IMG/VR virus record: IMGVR_UViG_3300035388_000035
Coordinates: 1 to 22,476 of that record
Direction: 5' to 3' (one strand)
Source of the DNA: a virus
DNA length: 22,476 nucleotides
Part shown: in pieces, positions 5,948-13,949 of the stretch
Position numbering within the stretch: the first letter of the stretch is position 1
Layout: the number at the start of each line of letters is the position of its first letter
Translations under genes and position numbers: made by a program
The notes under the pieces: model-generated
Databases searched by the model: none
Seen by the model: the letters and a program-made list of their open reading frames with translations, nothing else
Told to the model about the DNA's origin: nothing

Positions 5948-7474
5948 ATGAAAATTCAGGATAAACAAGCTTTACAACATTACAAGGATAAACTTCTTTT
6001 AATTCGTAGCGGTCAGGATATTATTGCAAACGAAACCAAGCAAGAACAAAAAGAGCGTATCGAAAAAGCAAAAAAGAATCCTGCCATTTTTATTCAAACC
6101 TACTTTAAACATTACTGCGATGCTAAAACTCCTTGGTTTCATACCGCTTTAATGGTATTGGTATTAAAATTCAAACTAATACGGGCATTAGTTCGTTGGG
6201 GACGTGGTTTAGCTAAATCGGTTGTTTGCGATGTATTTATTCCTTTATGGCTTTGGGTAAATGGCGAAGATGTGTATTTGGTTATCGTAGGTAATAGTCT
6301 AGATAAAGCTAAAATTCTTTTATCTGATGTACAAGCCGAATTCGAAGCCAATCAACTTTTAATACACGATTTTGGAGATCAGAAACTTGAAGGTAGTTGG
6401 ACAGATGAAGAGTTTTGCACTCGTGATAACCGTTTTTTAGGTAAAGCTCTTGGTATGGGACAAAGTCCACGTGGTTTGCGTAAAGGCAAAAAACGACCAA
6501 ACTTAATCGTTTGCGATGATTTAGAGGATAAAGATACCAGCCGAAATCCTAAACGACAGGACGATGTTGTAAACTGGATCGAGCGTGATTTAATTCCAAC
6601 AATGGATGGTGAAACAAGACGGTATTTGCATCCAAACAATGATCCGTGGCCTCGTTCTATTCAAAACTTATTGGAGAAACGACATCCAAAGTGGAAAGTT
6701 CATGAAGTAAAAGCATACGATCAAACAACTTACGAACCTGCATGGAAAGAAAAGTATCCACCAAATTACTATAAGGATGTTGAAGAAGACATTGGATCGT
6801 TAGCATCACGTGCCGAGTACAACAACGAAAAGCACACCGAAGGCAAGATTTTTACTGATGATATGATTCAGTGGGCTAAACCTCCAGCATTAAATCATTT
6901 CAAAATAATTACAGGATTTTGGGATGTAGCCTTTTCTGGTAAGAACGATTACAATGCTGTTAAGGTTTGGGGTTTATACGAACGTAATTTTTGGCAATTA
7001 AAGGCTTTTGTTCGACAATGTAAAATGGTTGATGCTATTCGTTTCATGTACGATTATGAAGAAGGTTTACCTCAAACAGTAGTGGTACATTGGAAAGTTG
7101 AAAGCCAGTTTTGGAACGATCCACTTAAAGATGCTTTACGATTGGTCGAAATAGAAAAAGGCAGACCCTTAAATATTGCTATTGTCGATCGCCCACGCAT
7201 GAATAAATACGATCGTATGATAGCAGGTTTACATCCTTATTACCAAAACGGACGAATTTATTACAACGAAAAAGAAAAGGCTAACAACGATATGCAAGTA
7301 GGTATATCGCAGTTAAAAGGTATCGAACCGGGATACAAAACCCACGATGATAGTCCCGATGCCGATGAACAAGCTCTTAATCAATTAAGCACTTATATAC
7401 GATCTGAGAACTTCGGGGCTATTCGAACCCGAAGTAAAGCAAGTATTCACAGTAATTCTAAAAACAGGTTTTAG
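5948..7474 (+). CDS. terL: Terminase large subunit (Mu gp28-type)
   Basis: This 508-residue protein is the DNA-packaging motor and nuclease. The ATPase half has Walker A at 84-92 (WGRGLAKSV), a Walker B-like segment at 185-194 (NLIVCDDLED) and a coupling region near 200-212 (NPKRQDDVVNW). The RNase H-like nuclease half has the first Asp at 326 in GFWDVAFSGKNDYNAVKVWG and further acidic residues at about 468-473 (DDSPDADEQAL). Length and motif order fit the Mu gp28 family, which packs host-flanked DNA by a headful mechanism. It lies 1 nt after the small subunit and 2 nt before the DUF1320 gene. Confidence 0.9.
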   Translation: MKIQDKQALQHYKDKLLLIRSGQDIIANETKQEQKERIEKAKKNPAIFIQTYFKHYCDAKTPWFHTALMVLVLKFKLIRALVRWGRGLAKSVVCDVFIPLWLWVNGEDVYLVIVGNSLDKAKILLSDVQAEFEANQLLIHDFGDQKLEGSWTDEEFCTRDNRFLGKALGMGQSPRGLRKGKKRPNLIVCDDLEDKDTSRNPKRQDDVVNWIERDLIPTMDGETRRYLHPNNDPWPRSIQNLLEKRHPKWKVHEVKAYDQTTYEPAWKEKYPPNYYKDVEEDIGSLASRAEYNNEKHTEGKIFTDDMIQWAKPPALNHFKIITGFWDVAFSGKNDYNAVKVWGLYERNFWQLKAFVRQCKMVDAIRFMYDYEEGLPQTVVVHWKVESQFWNDPLKDALRLVEIEKGRPLNIAIVDRPRMNKYDRMIAGLHPYYQNGRIYYNEKEKANNDMQVGISQLKGIEPGYKTHDDSPDADEQALNQLSTYIRSENFGAIRTRSKASIHSNSKNRF

Positions 7475-7476
7475 TT

Positions 7477-7914
7477 ATGGCATTTATTATAGAAAGTGAT
7501 TACGATGTTCAATTACGTTCAGAAATATCGGGTGTAATTGACCCGACACAGGAAAAATCGAAGCTTAAAAAAGCTGAAGATATGGCTATATCACAAATGA
7601 AAAACTATTTGGCGGGCAGATATGATATTGATCAAATATTTGTTGATGCTCCAGCCGATGGTGATGATGATCCCCGCGATAGTTTTATTGTAATGTGTGC
7701 CATAGATATGGCATTGTATCACTTATGGAGCAAAGAAGGTGGTAACAGAATACCGCAAACCCGAAGCGATCGATATGCCGATTGTCTCGAATGGCTTAAA
7801 GCTGTTCAGAAGGGAGCTGCCTGTAATTTGCCTGTTATTACTGATGATGAAGGTAACGAATCACACGATATACGAATTTGGAGTAAACACGAACCCGAAA
7901 ATAATAGATTCTAA
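7477..7914 (+). CDS. Mu gp36-like protein (DUF1320), head-tail connector
   Basis: The 145-residue sequence has the DUF1320 pattern: an N-terminal FIIESDYDVQLRSEISGVID, a helix with AEDMAISQMKNYLAGRYDID, then DSFIVMCAIDMALYHLWS and a C-terminal RSDRYADCLEWLKAVQKGA. This family is related to the gp6/gp36 head-tail adaptors placed under the portal. Its stop overlaps the portal start (TAATGA). In Mu this gene is downstream of the capsid; here it sits between terminase and portal, so gene order has been shuffled. Confidence 0.82.
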   Translation: MAFIIESDYDVQLRSEISGVIDPTQEKSKLKKAEDMAISQMKNYLAGRYDIDQIFVDAPADGDDDPRDSFIVMCAIDMALYHLWSKEGGNRIPQTRSDRYADCLEWLKAVQKGAACNLPVITDDEGNESHDIRIWSKHEPENNRF

Positions 7915-9164
7915 TGAATAACATGGAAGTAAAATCTCAATCATATTTATGGGGACTAATCAGAAAAGAAACCAAATCCCCGACAGCATCTACAAGCTCA
8001 TCAAAAAAGAGTGGAGTTGTAGCACAAATTATAAGCGAATTTAAAGATCAAACCCGGACGAATATCCAAAAGTGGCGTGAGGCAATGCAAGCCGCTTATG
8101 ATACTGATGATCCCCGTTGGTTTCCTTTACAGGATTTATTTGATAATTTATCAACAGATGGTCATTTACAAGCTTTAATGCAAATTCGTAAAGCTGCTGT
8201 AACAGGTAACCGCTTTTATATTATGTCCGCAGATGGTAGTGAAAATGAAGAAGCAACACAGCAATTGCAAACCGAATGGTTTTATAACCTAATGGAGTAC
8301 TTCCTCGATAGCATATACAAGAAGGTTTCAGTAATTGAGCTATTCGATCCTGCCAATATGTTATGGAAACCTGTACCACAACGTAATATATGCCCTCAAT
8401 TACAACGTATTTACATGGAGGTTTCTGGCAATAAGTTTATAAACTATGCTGATCCTAAGTTTCAAAGGAATTTGATTTTTACAGAAAGCATCCATCATTA
8501 TGGAATACTTAACGATATTATACCACAGCTTATTTGGAAAAGAAATGCACAACAAGTGTGGGCTGATCTCGCAGAGCGTTTTGGTATTCCTATGATTACT
8601 GCCGAAACTATTGCAACCAACAAGAAACAATTGGATGATATTGAAGATTCATTAAATAAACTTGGACAGGCTGCAAATGCTGTTTTACCTGAAGGAACAA
8701 AAGTTACTATTCACGATGGTTCAACAAAGGGAGATCCGCATAAAATATTCATGGAGCAAATTAAAACCACAAACGATGAAATGAGCAAGGACATGGTTGG
8801 TGGAACTATGGTTATTGATGATGGAAGCTCACGAAGTCAAAGCGAAGTTCATGAACGTACTTTAGATAAAAAGATAGCCGAAAAAGATAGACGTATGATT
8901 GAGTTTATCGTAAATAATAAACTCATTCCAATGCTTCGTATGCATGGTTTTAAGTTCAACGATAAAGAACGTTTTGTTTTCGACCGTAGTGAATCGCTTT
9001 CTCTAAAAGAACATTGGGAAATTGTAAGTGAGGCTGCTACACAATTTGAGTTTGACCAAAAAGGAATTGAATGGATTGCTAAAACATTTAATGTGCCTGT
9101 TGTTGGTAAAAAACAAAACACTCAGTCAAATTCAGGAACTGGCCTAACTGCAAATTTTCGGTAG
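7914..9164 (+). CDS. Portal protein (DUF935, Mu gp29-like)
   Basis: This 416-residue protein is the dodecameric portal through which DNA enters and leaves the head. Recognisable parts are the N-terminal SQSYLWGLIRKETKSPTAST region, DDPRWFPLQDLFDNLSTDGHL near 60-82, VSVIELF, the QVWADLAERFGIPMITAET segment near 215-235, and MVGGTMVIDDGSSRSQSEVH near 292-315. The C-terminus is cut off by TAG at 9162-9164 about ten codons after an abrupt low-complexity stretch (QNTQSNSGTG). The last codons contain the slippery heptamer AAATTTT, so a share of ribosomes may read on into the MuF frame. An alternative ATG lies three codons inside the start. Confidence 0.88.
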   Translation: MNNMEVKSQSYLWGLIRKETKSPTASTSSSKKSGVVAQIISEFKDQTRTNIQKWREAMQAAYDTDDPRWFPLQDLFDNLSTDGHLQALMQIRKAAVTGNRFYIMSADGSENEEATQQLQTEWFYNLMEYFLDSIYKKVSVIELFDPANMLWKPVPQRNICPQLQRIYMEVSGNKFINYADPKFQRNLIFTESIHHYGILNDIIPQLIWKRNAQQVWADLAERFGIPMITAETIATNKKQLDDIEDSLNKLGQAANAVLPEGTKVTIHDGSTKGDPHKIFMEQIKTTNDEMSKDMVGGTMVIDDGSSRSQSEVHERTLDKKIAEKDRRMIEFIVNNKLIPMLRMHGFKFNDKERFVFDRSESLSLKEHWEIVSEAATQFEFDQKGIEWIAKTFNVPVVGKKQNTQSNSGTGLTANFR

Positions 9165-9205
9165 GTGGTAATCCAAGGGCAGCGATTATCACCGAACATA
9201 CGCCC
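9152..9205 (+). other. Putative programmed -1 ribosomal frameshift signal
   Basis: The portal frame reads GCA AAT TTT CGG TAG. Bases 9152-9158, A AAT TTT, fit the X XXY YYZ slippery rule for -1 shifting. Five bases later GGTGGTAATC (9164-9173) pairs with GATTATCACC (9184-9193): ten pairs, one of them G-U, around the loop CAAGGGCAGC. Loop bases GGGC (9177-9180) can also pair with GCCC (9202-9205), giving a possible pseudoknot. The -1 frame is exactly the MuF frame, open from 9110 to 10489. Expected fusion: 415 portal residues plus 443 MuF residues. Confidence 0.65.
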
Positions 9206-10489
9206 GAACTTTATGCCGATGTTTGCCCTCATTGCGGAGGTAAACATCCCGAAGCTTCAGAAGATATTCCTGCCACACTTACAGCATCAATAAAACGAGA
9301 AGTAAAACGTATAATCGATGAAGTGTATAATGGTAAAATTGGAATTGGCGATATCGATGCCAAGCTGTTAAAACACATCGGTTCGGCTCTTGAAAATCAG
9401 GTAATCGCTGGATTTGGTAAAAGCTTTGCTAATGTCGATTTTACCACACCCGATGCTGCAATGTTAACACGCCTTACCCGTGACGTTTGGCACTTTTCGG
9501 CTGCTAAAAATTACCAGCAGCTTAGGGATATGACTTTAGCTTTAAAAGATGAAAACGGGAAACTTCGAAAGTTTGAAGATTTCAGGGAAATAGCTTTAAA
9601 TGATGATGAGAAGTATCGCAAGTGGTTAAAAACAGAATGGAATCAGGCTGCAGGTGGTAGTGTAATGGCTGCACGTTGGACAGAGTTCCAACAAAATGCC
9701 GATATCATGCCATACCTTAAATACGATACGGTTGGCGATGAAAATGTACGTAATGAACATGCTGCTCTTGATGGTATTGTTCGCAAGATAGTTGATGAAT
9801 TTTGGAAGAAGTACTTTCCTCCAAATGGTTGGGGATGTCGTTGTAGTGCCGATCAGCTAAGTACAAGTTATGCTAAAGAAACGGATCAAGTTCCTGAAAT
9901 TAAGATCCCGAAAATGTTTCAAACTAACTTAGCCGATAGTGGTTTGATATTTCCTGAAGATCATCCATATTACATTGGAACTCCAGCTAAAATACTGCGA
10001 CAATCGGTACAAACATTACCCGATAGTGTTGCTTACAAAGATGTTTACACCAGCGAAACAGGAAATGTTAAGATGCATTTCTTACACGGCATCGATGAAA
10101 TGAACGATAATATCGAAATGTCTAAAAGACTTGCTGATAATGGCTATAAAGTTAGATTACTACCTGTTTTAGATGATGATAAGATTAGAAAAGCAGTTTA
10201 TAAAACGGATACTTTTATTTCAGGTAAGAACCCTGATGCTTTATTGAATAAAACTTTGTTTGAGTTTAAAAAACTTAGTTCGGTAAACTACAAAAATATT
10301 CAACGCAACATCTACAGGGCATCAAAACAAGCTGAAAATATTTTTATTAGCATAAACCAAGAGTTAAGTTTAAAAGATATTGAACGCCCGGTTAATGGAT
10401 TATTCAGTCAAAGTAAAACTATAAAACAAGTGTGGATCGATAATAATGGTAATATTATAAAAATGCAAAATCCGAACTACGAAAAGTAA
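9158..10489 (+). CDS. MuF head protein with C-terminal nuclease-like toxin domain
   Basis: Only start codon in frame is GTG at 9323 (388 residues), but the frame is open from 9110 and the preceding 55 codons look coding (ELYADVCPHCGGKHPE, a single zinc-knuckle-like CxxC). Expression by -1 shift from the portal is therefore proposed. Numbering from the GTG: residues 30-180 are the MuF (Mu gpF, PF04233) domain, with VWHFSAAKNYQQLRDMTLAL at 55-74 and FPPNGWGCRC at 165-174. Residues 245-388 form a separate domain resembling CdiA-type tRNA nuclease toxins: NGYKVRLLP, then GKNPDALLN with Asp305, EFK at 314-316, and RASKQAENIFISI. PD...ExK is the nuclease signature. MuF-toxin fusions are a known class of phage polymorphic toxins. 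No immunity gene follows directly. Confidence 0.75.
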   Translation, partial: SVGGNPRAAIITEHTPELYADVCPHCGGKHPEASEDIPATLTASIKREVKRIIDEVYNGKIGIGDIDAKLLKHIGSALENQVIAGFGKSFANVDFTTPDAAMLTRLTRDVWHFSAAKNYQQLRDMTLALKDENGKLRKFEDFREIALNDDEKYRKWLKTEWNQAAGGSVMAARWTEFQQNADIMPYLKYDTVGDENVRNEHAALDGIVRKIVDEFWKKYFPPNGWGCRCSADQLSTSYAKETDQVPEIKIPKMFQTNLADSGLIFPEDHPYYIGTPAKILRQSVQTLPDSVAYKDVYTSETGNVKMHFLHGIDEMNDNIEMSKRLADNGYKVRLLPVLDDDKIRKAVYKTDTFISGKNPDALLNKTLFEFKKLSSVNYKNIQRNIYRASKQAENIFISINQELSLKDIERPVNGLFSQSKTIKQVWIDNNGNIIKMQNPNYEK

Positions 10490-10490
10490 C

Positions 10491-10517
10491 TCGGACCTTG
10501 GGCTTCCTTGAGGCCGA
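10491..10517 (+). repeat. GC-rich hairpin between MuF-toxin and tape measure genes
   Basis: TCGG (10491-10494) pairs with CCGA (10514-10517) and CCT (10496-10498) with AGG (10511-10513), with one bulged A. An alternative fold pairs GGCTTC (10501-10506) with GAGGCC (10510-10515). It begins right after the MuF stop in an 86-nt gap that is otherwise AT-rich. No T-run follows, so a rho-independent terminator is unlikely; partial attenuation or mRNA processing is possible. Confidence 0.45.
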
Positions 10518-10575
10518 ACCTCTTGGAACATTACAAATATACGAAATAACTAATTAAAAGTCAAATCTTTTTCAT

Positions 10576-12447
10576 ATGTCAGCAAAAGGACAAGCAAAAG
10601 TAGAGTTAATACTAGATATGAAATCCAAGTTAAAAACTGGATTTACTAAAGCAAAGCAATCGGTTAACTCAAATGTACGTGAAATAAAATCGAAGTTAGG
10701 CGATTTAAAATCATCAACTACTTCTACATTTTCAAATATGTTTTCGGGTTTTAGCCTTAATCCTGTAAAAGGTCAATTTACCGATTTAAAGTTAAATGCA
10801 GTAAAAGCCATGCGTGATATTCAAAGCGAAATACCAATGGTCGGCACTGCCTTTAGGCTGCTTAAAAATCCAATAACATTGGCTGCAGCCGCAATATTCG
10901 GAATAGGGAAAGCTGCCAATGCAGCTACAAACGATGCAGCAGCATTTAATAAAAACTTCAGACAGCTTCAGATGCTTAACCTCGATAAACCTATTGCCGA
11001 CATGCAGCATTTAAAACGTTTAGTAAAAGATACTGCATTTAAAAAAGGTTTCGACATGAACCAAACAAATACAGCCTTTTTTGATGTCCAATCGGTTACC
11101 GGGGAGTATGGTTCTGAAGTAAAAAAGATCGTTTCAAAACAAGGTGAGTTTGCTCAATTAATGCAGGCTGATTTTAACTCTTGGGTTGAAGGTACAGCAA
11201 AAGCAATGGCTAATTATGGTTTTGGAGCTGATAAGCTGGATGAATTTAATAGAGCTGCTTTTGCTACAGTAAAAACAGGTGTTACTACATTTGATCAGTT
11301 ATCAAAAGTAATGAGTGTTTATGCTGGATCAGCATCATCGGCTAAACAGAACTTTGGAGCAGCCAATAAAATATTCTCGTTATTTACTGTTAAGGTTAAG
11401 AGTGTTGACGAAGCTGCTACTTTAACAAAATCGTTGTTTAATGACCTGACAAAGAAAAGTACTATTGATGCCTTTAAGAAGATTGGTATTAATGTGTATA
11501 ATAACAACGGGCAAATGAAACAAGCCGATAGTTTACTAATTGAATTAAGCCAGAAGTTTAAAAAGCTTGGCGATAACGATAGGGCATTAATTGACCTTAA
11601 AAATCAATTCTCAGGTTCTGAAGGTTTAACTTCTTTCATACAATCGGCTATGGGTAGTACAGAAAAGCTTCAGAGTATGATAAATAATTTTGATGCCACT
11701 GGATTAGACTTGTCGAAAGCTTTAAATATATCTAAGCAAGATTCAACATACCTTCAGGAGCAACTTGAAAACAGGCTTAAAATATTAAAAGCTGATATCG
11801 GAGAAGAGTTACTTCCAACAAAAGTTGCATGGCAACAGTTTAAACTTGACTTTGTAGGAAAATCAAGATCATCTATAAATCCAAGCAAAGCAAGCGAAGG
11901 CTACCAGCAGGCAGGTACTGATTTTATATTAGAACGATTTGCAGGAATCATAAACAATCCTGGGCAATTTACAACTAAGCAGTTTGATGATGTATTCTCA
12001 GACATTCATACGTTGCACGAATACTACCAGAAGGACTATGCAAAATCACGAAAGTATGAACCTAATATTTATGAGTACACAAAAAAAGAAGAAAGGTTTG
12101 GAGCATTCTATGACAAAGGTGCATTATCGACTTTATACAATTTAGAAAGGCAATTACGCAAGGTTTATGCAAATCTTCCAGAAAATCATGATCAGACTAT
12201 AGCGGATCAGGACGGAGGTATTACAACAGGTACTGAAGATACCAGCTTGGTAAAAGAATCGCCAATTGATAAAATTACTGGCCATGCTAAACAAATACGT
12301 AATCTCACGATTAACATAGATGCTTTTAATAAAGGTGGTATTAATACCGAAAATACTACTTTACAACATATGGATGCTCACGAATTGGAAGAATGGTTTT
12401 CTAATATGATGATGAGAGTTGTACGTAATACTGAAAAAGGATATTAA
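10576..12447 (+). CDS. Tail tape measure protein
   Basis: At 623 residues this is the longest gene in the window. The N-terminus is basic and coiled (KLKTGFTKAKQSVNSNVREI), with a hydrophobic segment at about 97-115 (ITLAAAAIFGIGKAANAA). The middle resembles the TP901 tape-measure core: FNKNFRQLQ, FDMNQTNTAFFDVQS, FAQLMQADF, VMSVYAGSASSAKQNFGAAN and KSLFNDLTKKSTIDAFKKIG. The C-terminus ends ITGHAKQIRNLTINIDAF through MMMRVVRNTEKGY, a pattern I associate with tape measures of Bacteroidetes phages. The tape sets tail length; at about 1.5 angstrom per residue it implies a tail somewhat under 100 nm. It is unusual that it lies in the head operon, on the opposite strand from sheath and tube. Confidence 0.75.
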   Translation: MSAKGQAKVELILDMKSKLKTGFTKAKQSVNSNVREIKSKLGDLKSSTTSTFSNMFSGFSLNPVKGQFTDLKLNAVKAMRDIQSEIPMVGTAFRLLKNPITLAAAAIFGIGKAANAATNDAAAFNKNFRQLQMLNLDKPIADMQHLKRLVKDTAFKKGFDMNQTNTAFFDVQSVTGEYGSEVKKIVSKQGEFAQLMQADFNSWVEGTAKAMANYGFGADKLDEFNRAAFATVKTGVTTFDQLSKVMSVYAGSASSAKQNFGAANKIFSLFTVKVKSVDEAATLTKSLFNDLTKKSTIDAFKKIGINVYNNNGQMKQADSLLIELSQKFKKLGDNDRALIDLKNQFSGSEGLTSFIQSAMGSTEKLQSMINNFDATGLDLSKALNISKQDSTYLQEQLENRLKILKADIGEELLPTKVAWQQFKLDFVGKSRSSINPSKASEGYQQAGTDFILERFAGIINNPGQFTTKQFDDVFSDIHTLHEYYQKDYAKSRKYEPNIYEYTKKEERFGAFYDKGALSTLYNLERQLRKVYANLPENHDQTIADQDGGITTGTEDTSLVKESPIDKITGHAKQIRNLTINIDAFNKGGINTENTTLQHMDAHELEEWFSNMMMRVVRNTEKGY

Positions 12448-12450
12448 GCT

Positions 12451-12678
12451 ATGACAGACTATAGATTAGAACAGGTTTTAAATGAGAACACAGTTGTTTT
12501 GAGTAGCAAATATGGCTCTCAAATCTGGAGCAAATGCAAATTAAGAAAAGATAATACTTGCGAACAAACGGGTATTATTTTAATTAAAGGCAGTGGTGCA
12601 TTTAGACCTAACACTAATGGTTATAATAGAATGCATAGGATTTCAATTAACGCTATGAATATTATTATCAATGAGTGA
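12451..12678 (+). CDS. Small hypothetical protein, late operon
   Basis: The 75-residue protein is not assigned to a family. It has KLRKDNTCEQTGIILIKGSG (residues 31-50) followed by AFRPNTNGYNRMHRISINAM. This looks like a small ribbon or treble-clef-like fold, but with only two cysteines (30 and 38) a zinc site is incomplete. It begins 3 nt after the tape measure stop and overlaps the gpG-like start by 8 nt. It could be a tail chaperone-like factor, a moron gene or a displaced immunity protein for the MuF toxin; the sequence does not decide. Confidence 0.6.
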   Translation: MTDYRLEQVLNENTVVLSSKYGSQIWSKCKLRKDNTCEQTGIILIKGSGAFRPNTNGYNRMHRISINAMNIIINE

Positions 12679-13165
12679 ACTCACAGCATACTTTAACATG
12701 CTCGATCGTGTCAGCCGAACTGTTGACACTTTGCCACGCCGTGCAGCAATGGAGGCGGTTAACTTTACAAAGGATAGGTTTAAGCAGCAAAATTGGGTTG
12801 ATACTACCACAAAACCATGGAAGAAAAGAAAGCCTGTTCGTGGTGAAAGCAAAAGAAGTTCGCAGCGTTCTACTTTAGTTCGAAGCGGACGATTACGCAG
12901 AAGCCCAAGAACTATTCATGCCGATAATAATTCGGCTGCTATTGGAACTGATGTAGAATATGCACAAGTTCATAATGACGGTTTCAGGGGACGTGTTAAC
13001 CAACGTGTTCGTTCGCATATGCGCAATGGGAAAAAAGTAAAGAGATTTACTCGAACCATTAACCTAAATATTCCTGAAAGGAAATATATTGGCGAATCAG
13101 TTGTGCAAACAGCTCGCATACAACGCATGATGACAGCAGAAATTACAAGAGCTATTAAAGATTAA
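12671..13165 (+). CDS. Virion morphogenesis protein (Mu gpG-like, Phage_tail_S)
   Basis: This 164-residue, very basic protein matches the Mu gpG / P2 gpS tail-completion family. The typical order is an N-terminal helix with LPRRAAMEAVNFTKDRFKQQ, a WVDTTTKPWKKRK segment, STLVRSGRLRRSPRTI near 70-85 and AAIGTDVEYAQVHNDG near 92-107, and IPERKYIGES near the C-terminus. Proteins of this family help complete the tail or join head to tail. Start ATG at 12671 overlaps the previous gene by 8 nt, so coupling is likely. Gene order MuF before G follows Mu except for the tape measure placed in between. Confidence 0.85.
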   Translation: MSELTAYFNMLDRVSRTVDTLPRRAAMEAVNFTKDRFKQQNWVDTTTKPWKKRKPVRGESKRSSQRSTLVRSGRLRRSPRTIHADNNSAAIGTDVEYAQVHNDGFRGRVNQRVRSHMRNGKKVKRFTRTINLNIPERKYIGESVVQTARIQRMMTAEITRAIKD

Positions 13166-13181
13166 TTAAAAATGAATAATT

Positions 13182-13361
13182 ATGATTGATAAAAAAGTTT
13201 GTTACAAAATTGAGAAGTATCAATATAATCAAACTGGAATTATTAAAGACAAAATAACTATCGATGGTTCTGATTATTATTTGATTAATAACAGAGATAA
13301 ATTCTCTTTAGATAAAGTTAGGTGTGATCAAGTATTGTACATCGAAACATCAAGATATTAA
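13182..13361 (+). CDS. Tiny hypothetical protein, late operon
   Basis: A 59-residue frame starting MIDKKVCYKIEKYQYNQTGI and ending QVLYIETSRY. It is predicted to be mostly beta strands (alternating hydrophobic and polar residues), possibly a small OB or SH3-like barrel. It is not recognised. It sits in its own 236-nt gap between the gpG-like and gp37-like genes, on the same strand, and is lower in GC than they are. This is a candidate moron or toxin-immunity gene. Confidence 0.5.
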   Translation: MIDKKVCYKIEKYQYNQTGIIKDKITIDGSDYYLINNRDKFSLDKVRCDQVLYIETSRY

Positions 13362-13382
13362 ACACTTTTAACTTGGAACCGT

Positions 13383-13393
13383 AAACTTTAAAC
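13383..13393 (+). repeat. AAACTTTAAAC leader motif, copy 1
   Basis: AAACTTTAAAC lies 7 nt before the ATG at 13401. The same 11 bases stand 8 nt before the DUF3164 start on the other strand (18307-18317). Both are followed by an AT-only or nearly AT-only spacer and then ATGG. It may be part of a leader or promoter shared by internal genes, or only a common low-complexity intergenic pattern. Confidence 0.4.
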
Positions 13394-13400
13394 TTACATT

Positions 13401-13949
13401 ATGGAGATTCTTTACAAAAAAATAGTAGATACATTCAATGCTAACGAGGCAGTATTTACAGAGAGGAACTTGCCACCAATAAGGCAGATTGATATTAACT
13501 ACGGACAGTTAGATCATGTTGAAGATTTTGAGGTTTTCTTACCCGGCATATTTATCGGCTGGGAAATTATCGAAAACAATAGCAACGAACCCAGCTTGGC
13601 AAGACTTGATTTTCATTTGGCACAAGACCCAGGAGCAAATACTGAAAGTTTTAGTAAAACACTAGAAGCTGGAATGGAGTATATTTTAATGATAAAAACA
13701 GTTAAATATGTTTTAAATAAGCTTCGGGCTAGTAATACTTCAGGATTAGTTTACGCAGGAGAAAGACCTGAAATAACTCCCTATTTGCGTTATCATGTTA
13801 TATCGTACCAATGCTTTATCGATAAGGTACACGACTCATTAACGGGTGGTAAAACCGAAGAAGTTAAATTAACCGACTATACCAAGGACTTTAAAACAAA
13901 AGAAAAAGCCGATATTCCTTTAGCTCCAGATATTGATACGATGAAATAA
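13401..13949 (+). CDS. Tail terminator-like protein (possible Mu gp37 analogue)
   Basis: The 182-residue protein begins MEILYKKIVDTFNANEAVFT and has the layout of tail terminator or neck proteins: an N-terminal helix, DINYGQLDHVEDFEVFLPGI with a beta-strand core (FIGWEII, LARLDFHLAQDP), a long central helix (MEYILMIKTVKYVLNKLRAS), then ITPYLRYHVISYQCFID and an unstructured charged tail. Its position as last gene of the plus late operon, after gpG, fits gp37, but I recognise the fold pattern rather than the family. The stop codon is part of the terminator palindrome. Confidence 0.55.
   Translation: MEILYKKIVDTFNANEAVFTERNLPPIRQIDINYGQLDHVEDFEVFLPGIFIGWEIIENNSNEPSLARLDFHLAQDPGANTESFSKTLEAGMEYILMIKTVKYVLNKLRASNTSGLVYAGERPEITPYLRYHVISYQCFIDKVHDSLTGGKTEEVKLTDYTKDFKTKEKADIPLAPDIDTMK

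Noticed and set aside
9323-9325. GTG as the normal start of the MuF gene
   Set aside because: It would discard 55 coding-looking codons including the CxxC stretch, leaves a 158-nt gap after the portal in a tightly packed operon, and ignores the slippery site. It is kept only as an alternative.
10491-10517. Rho-independent terminator after the MuF gene
   Set aside because: No T-run follows the stem and the operon continues in the same direction.
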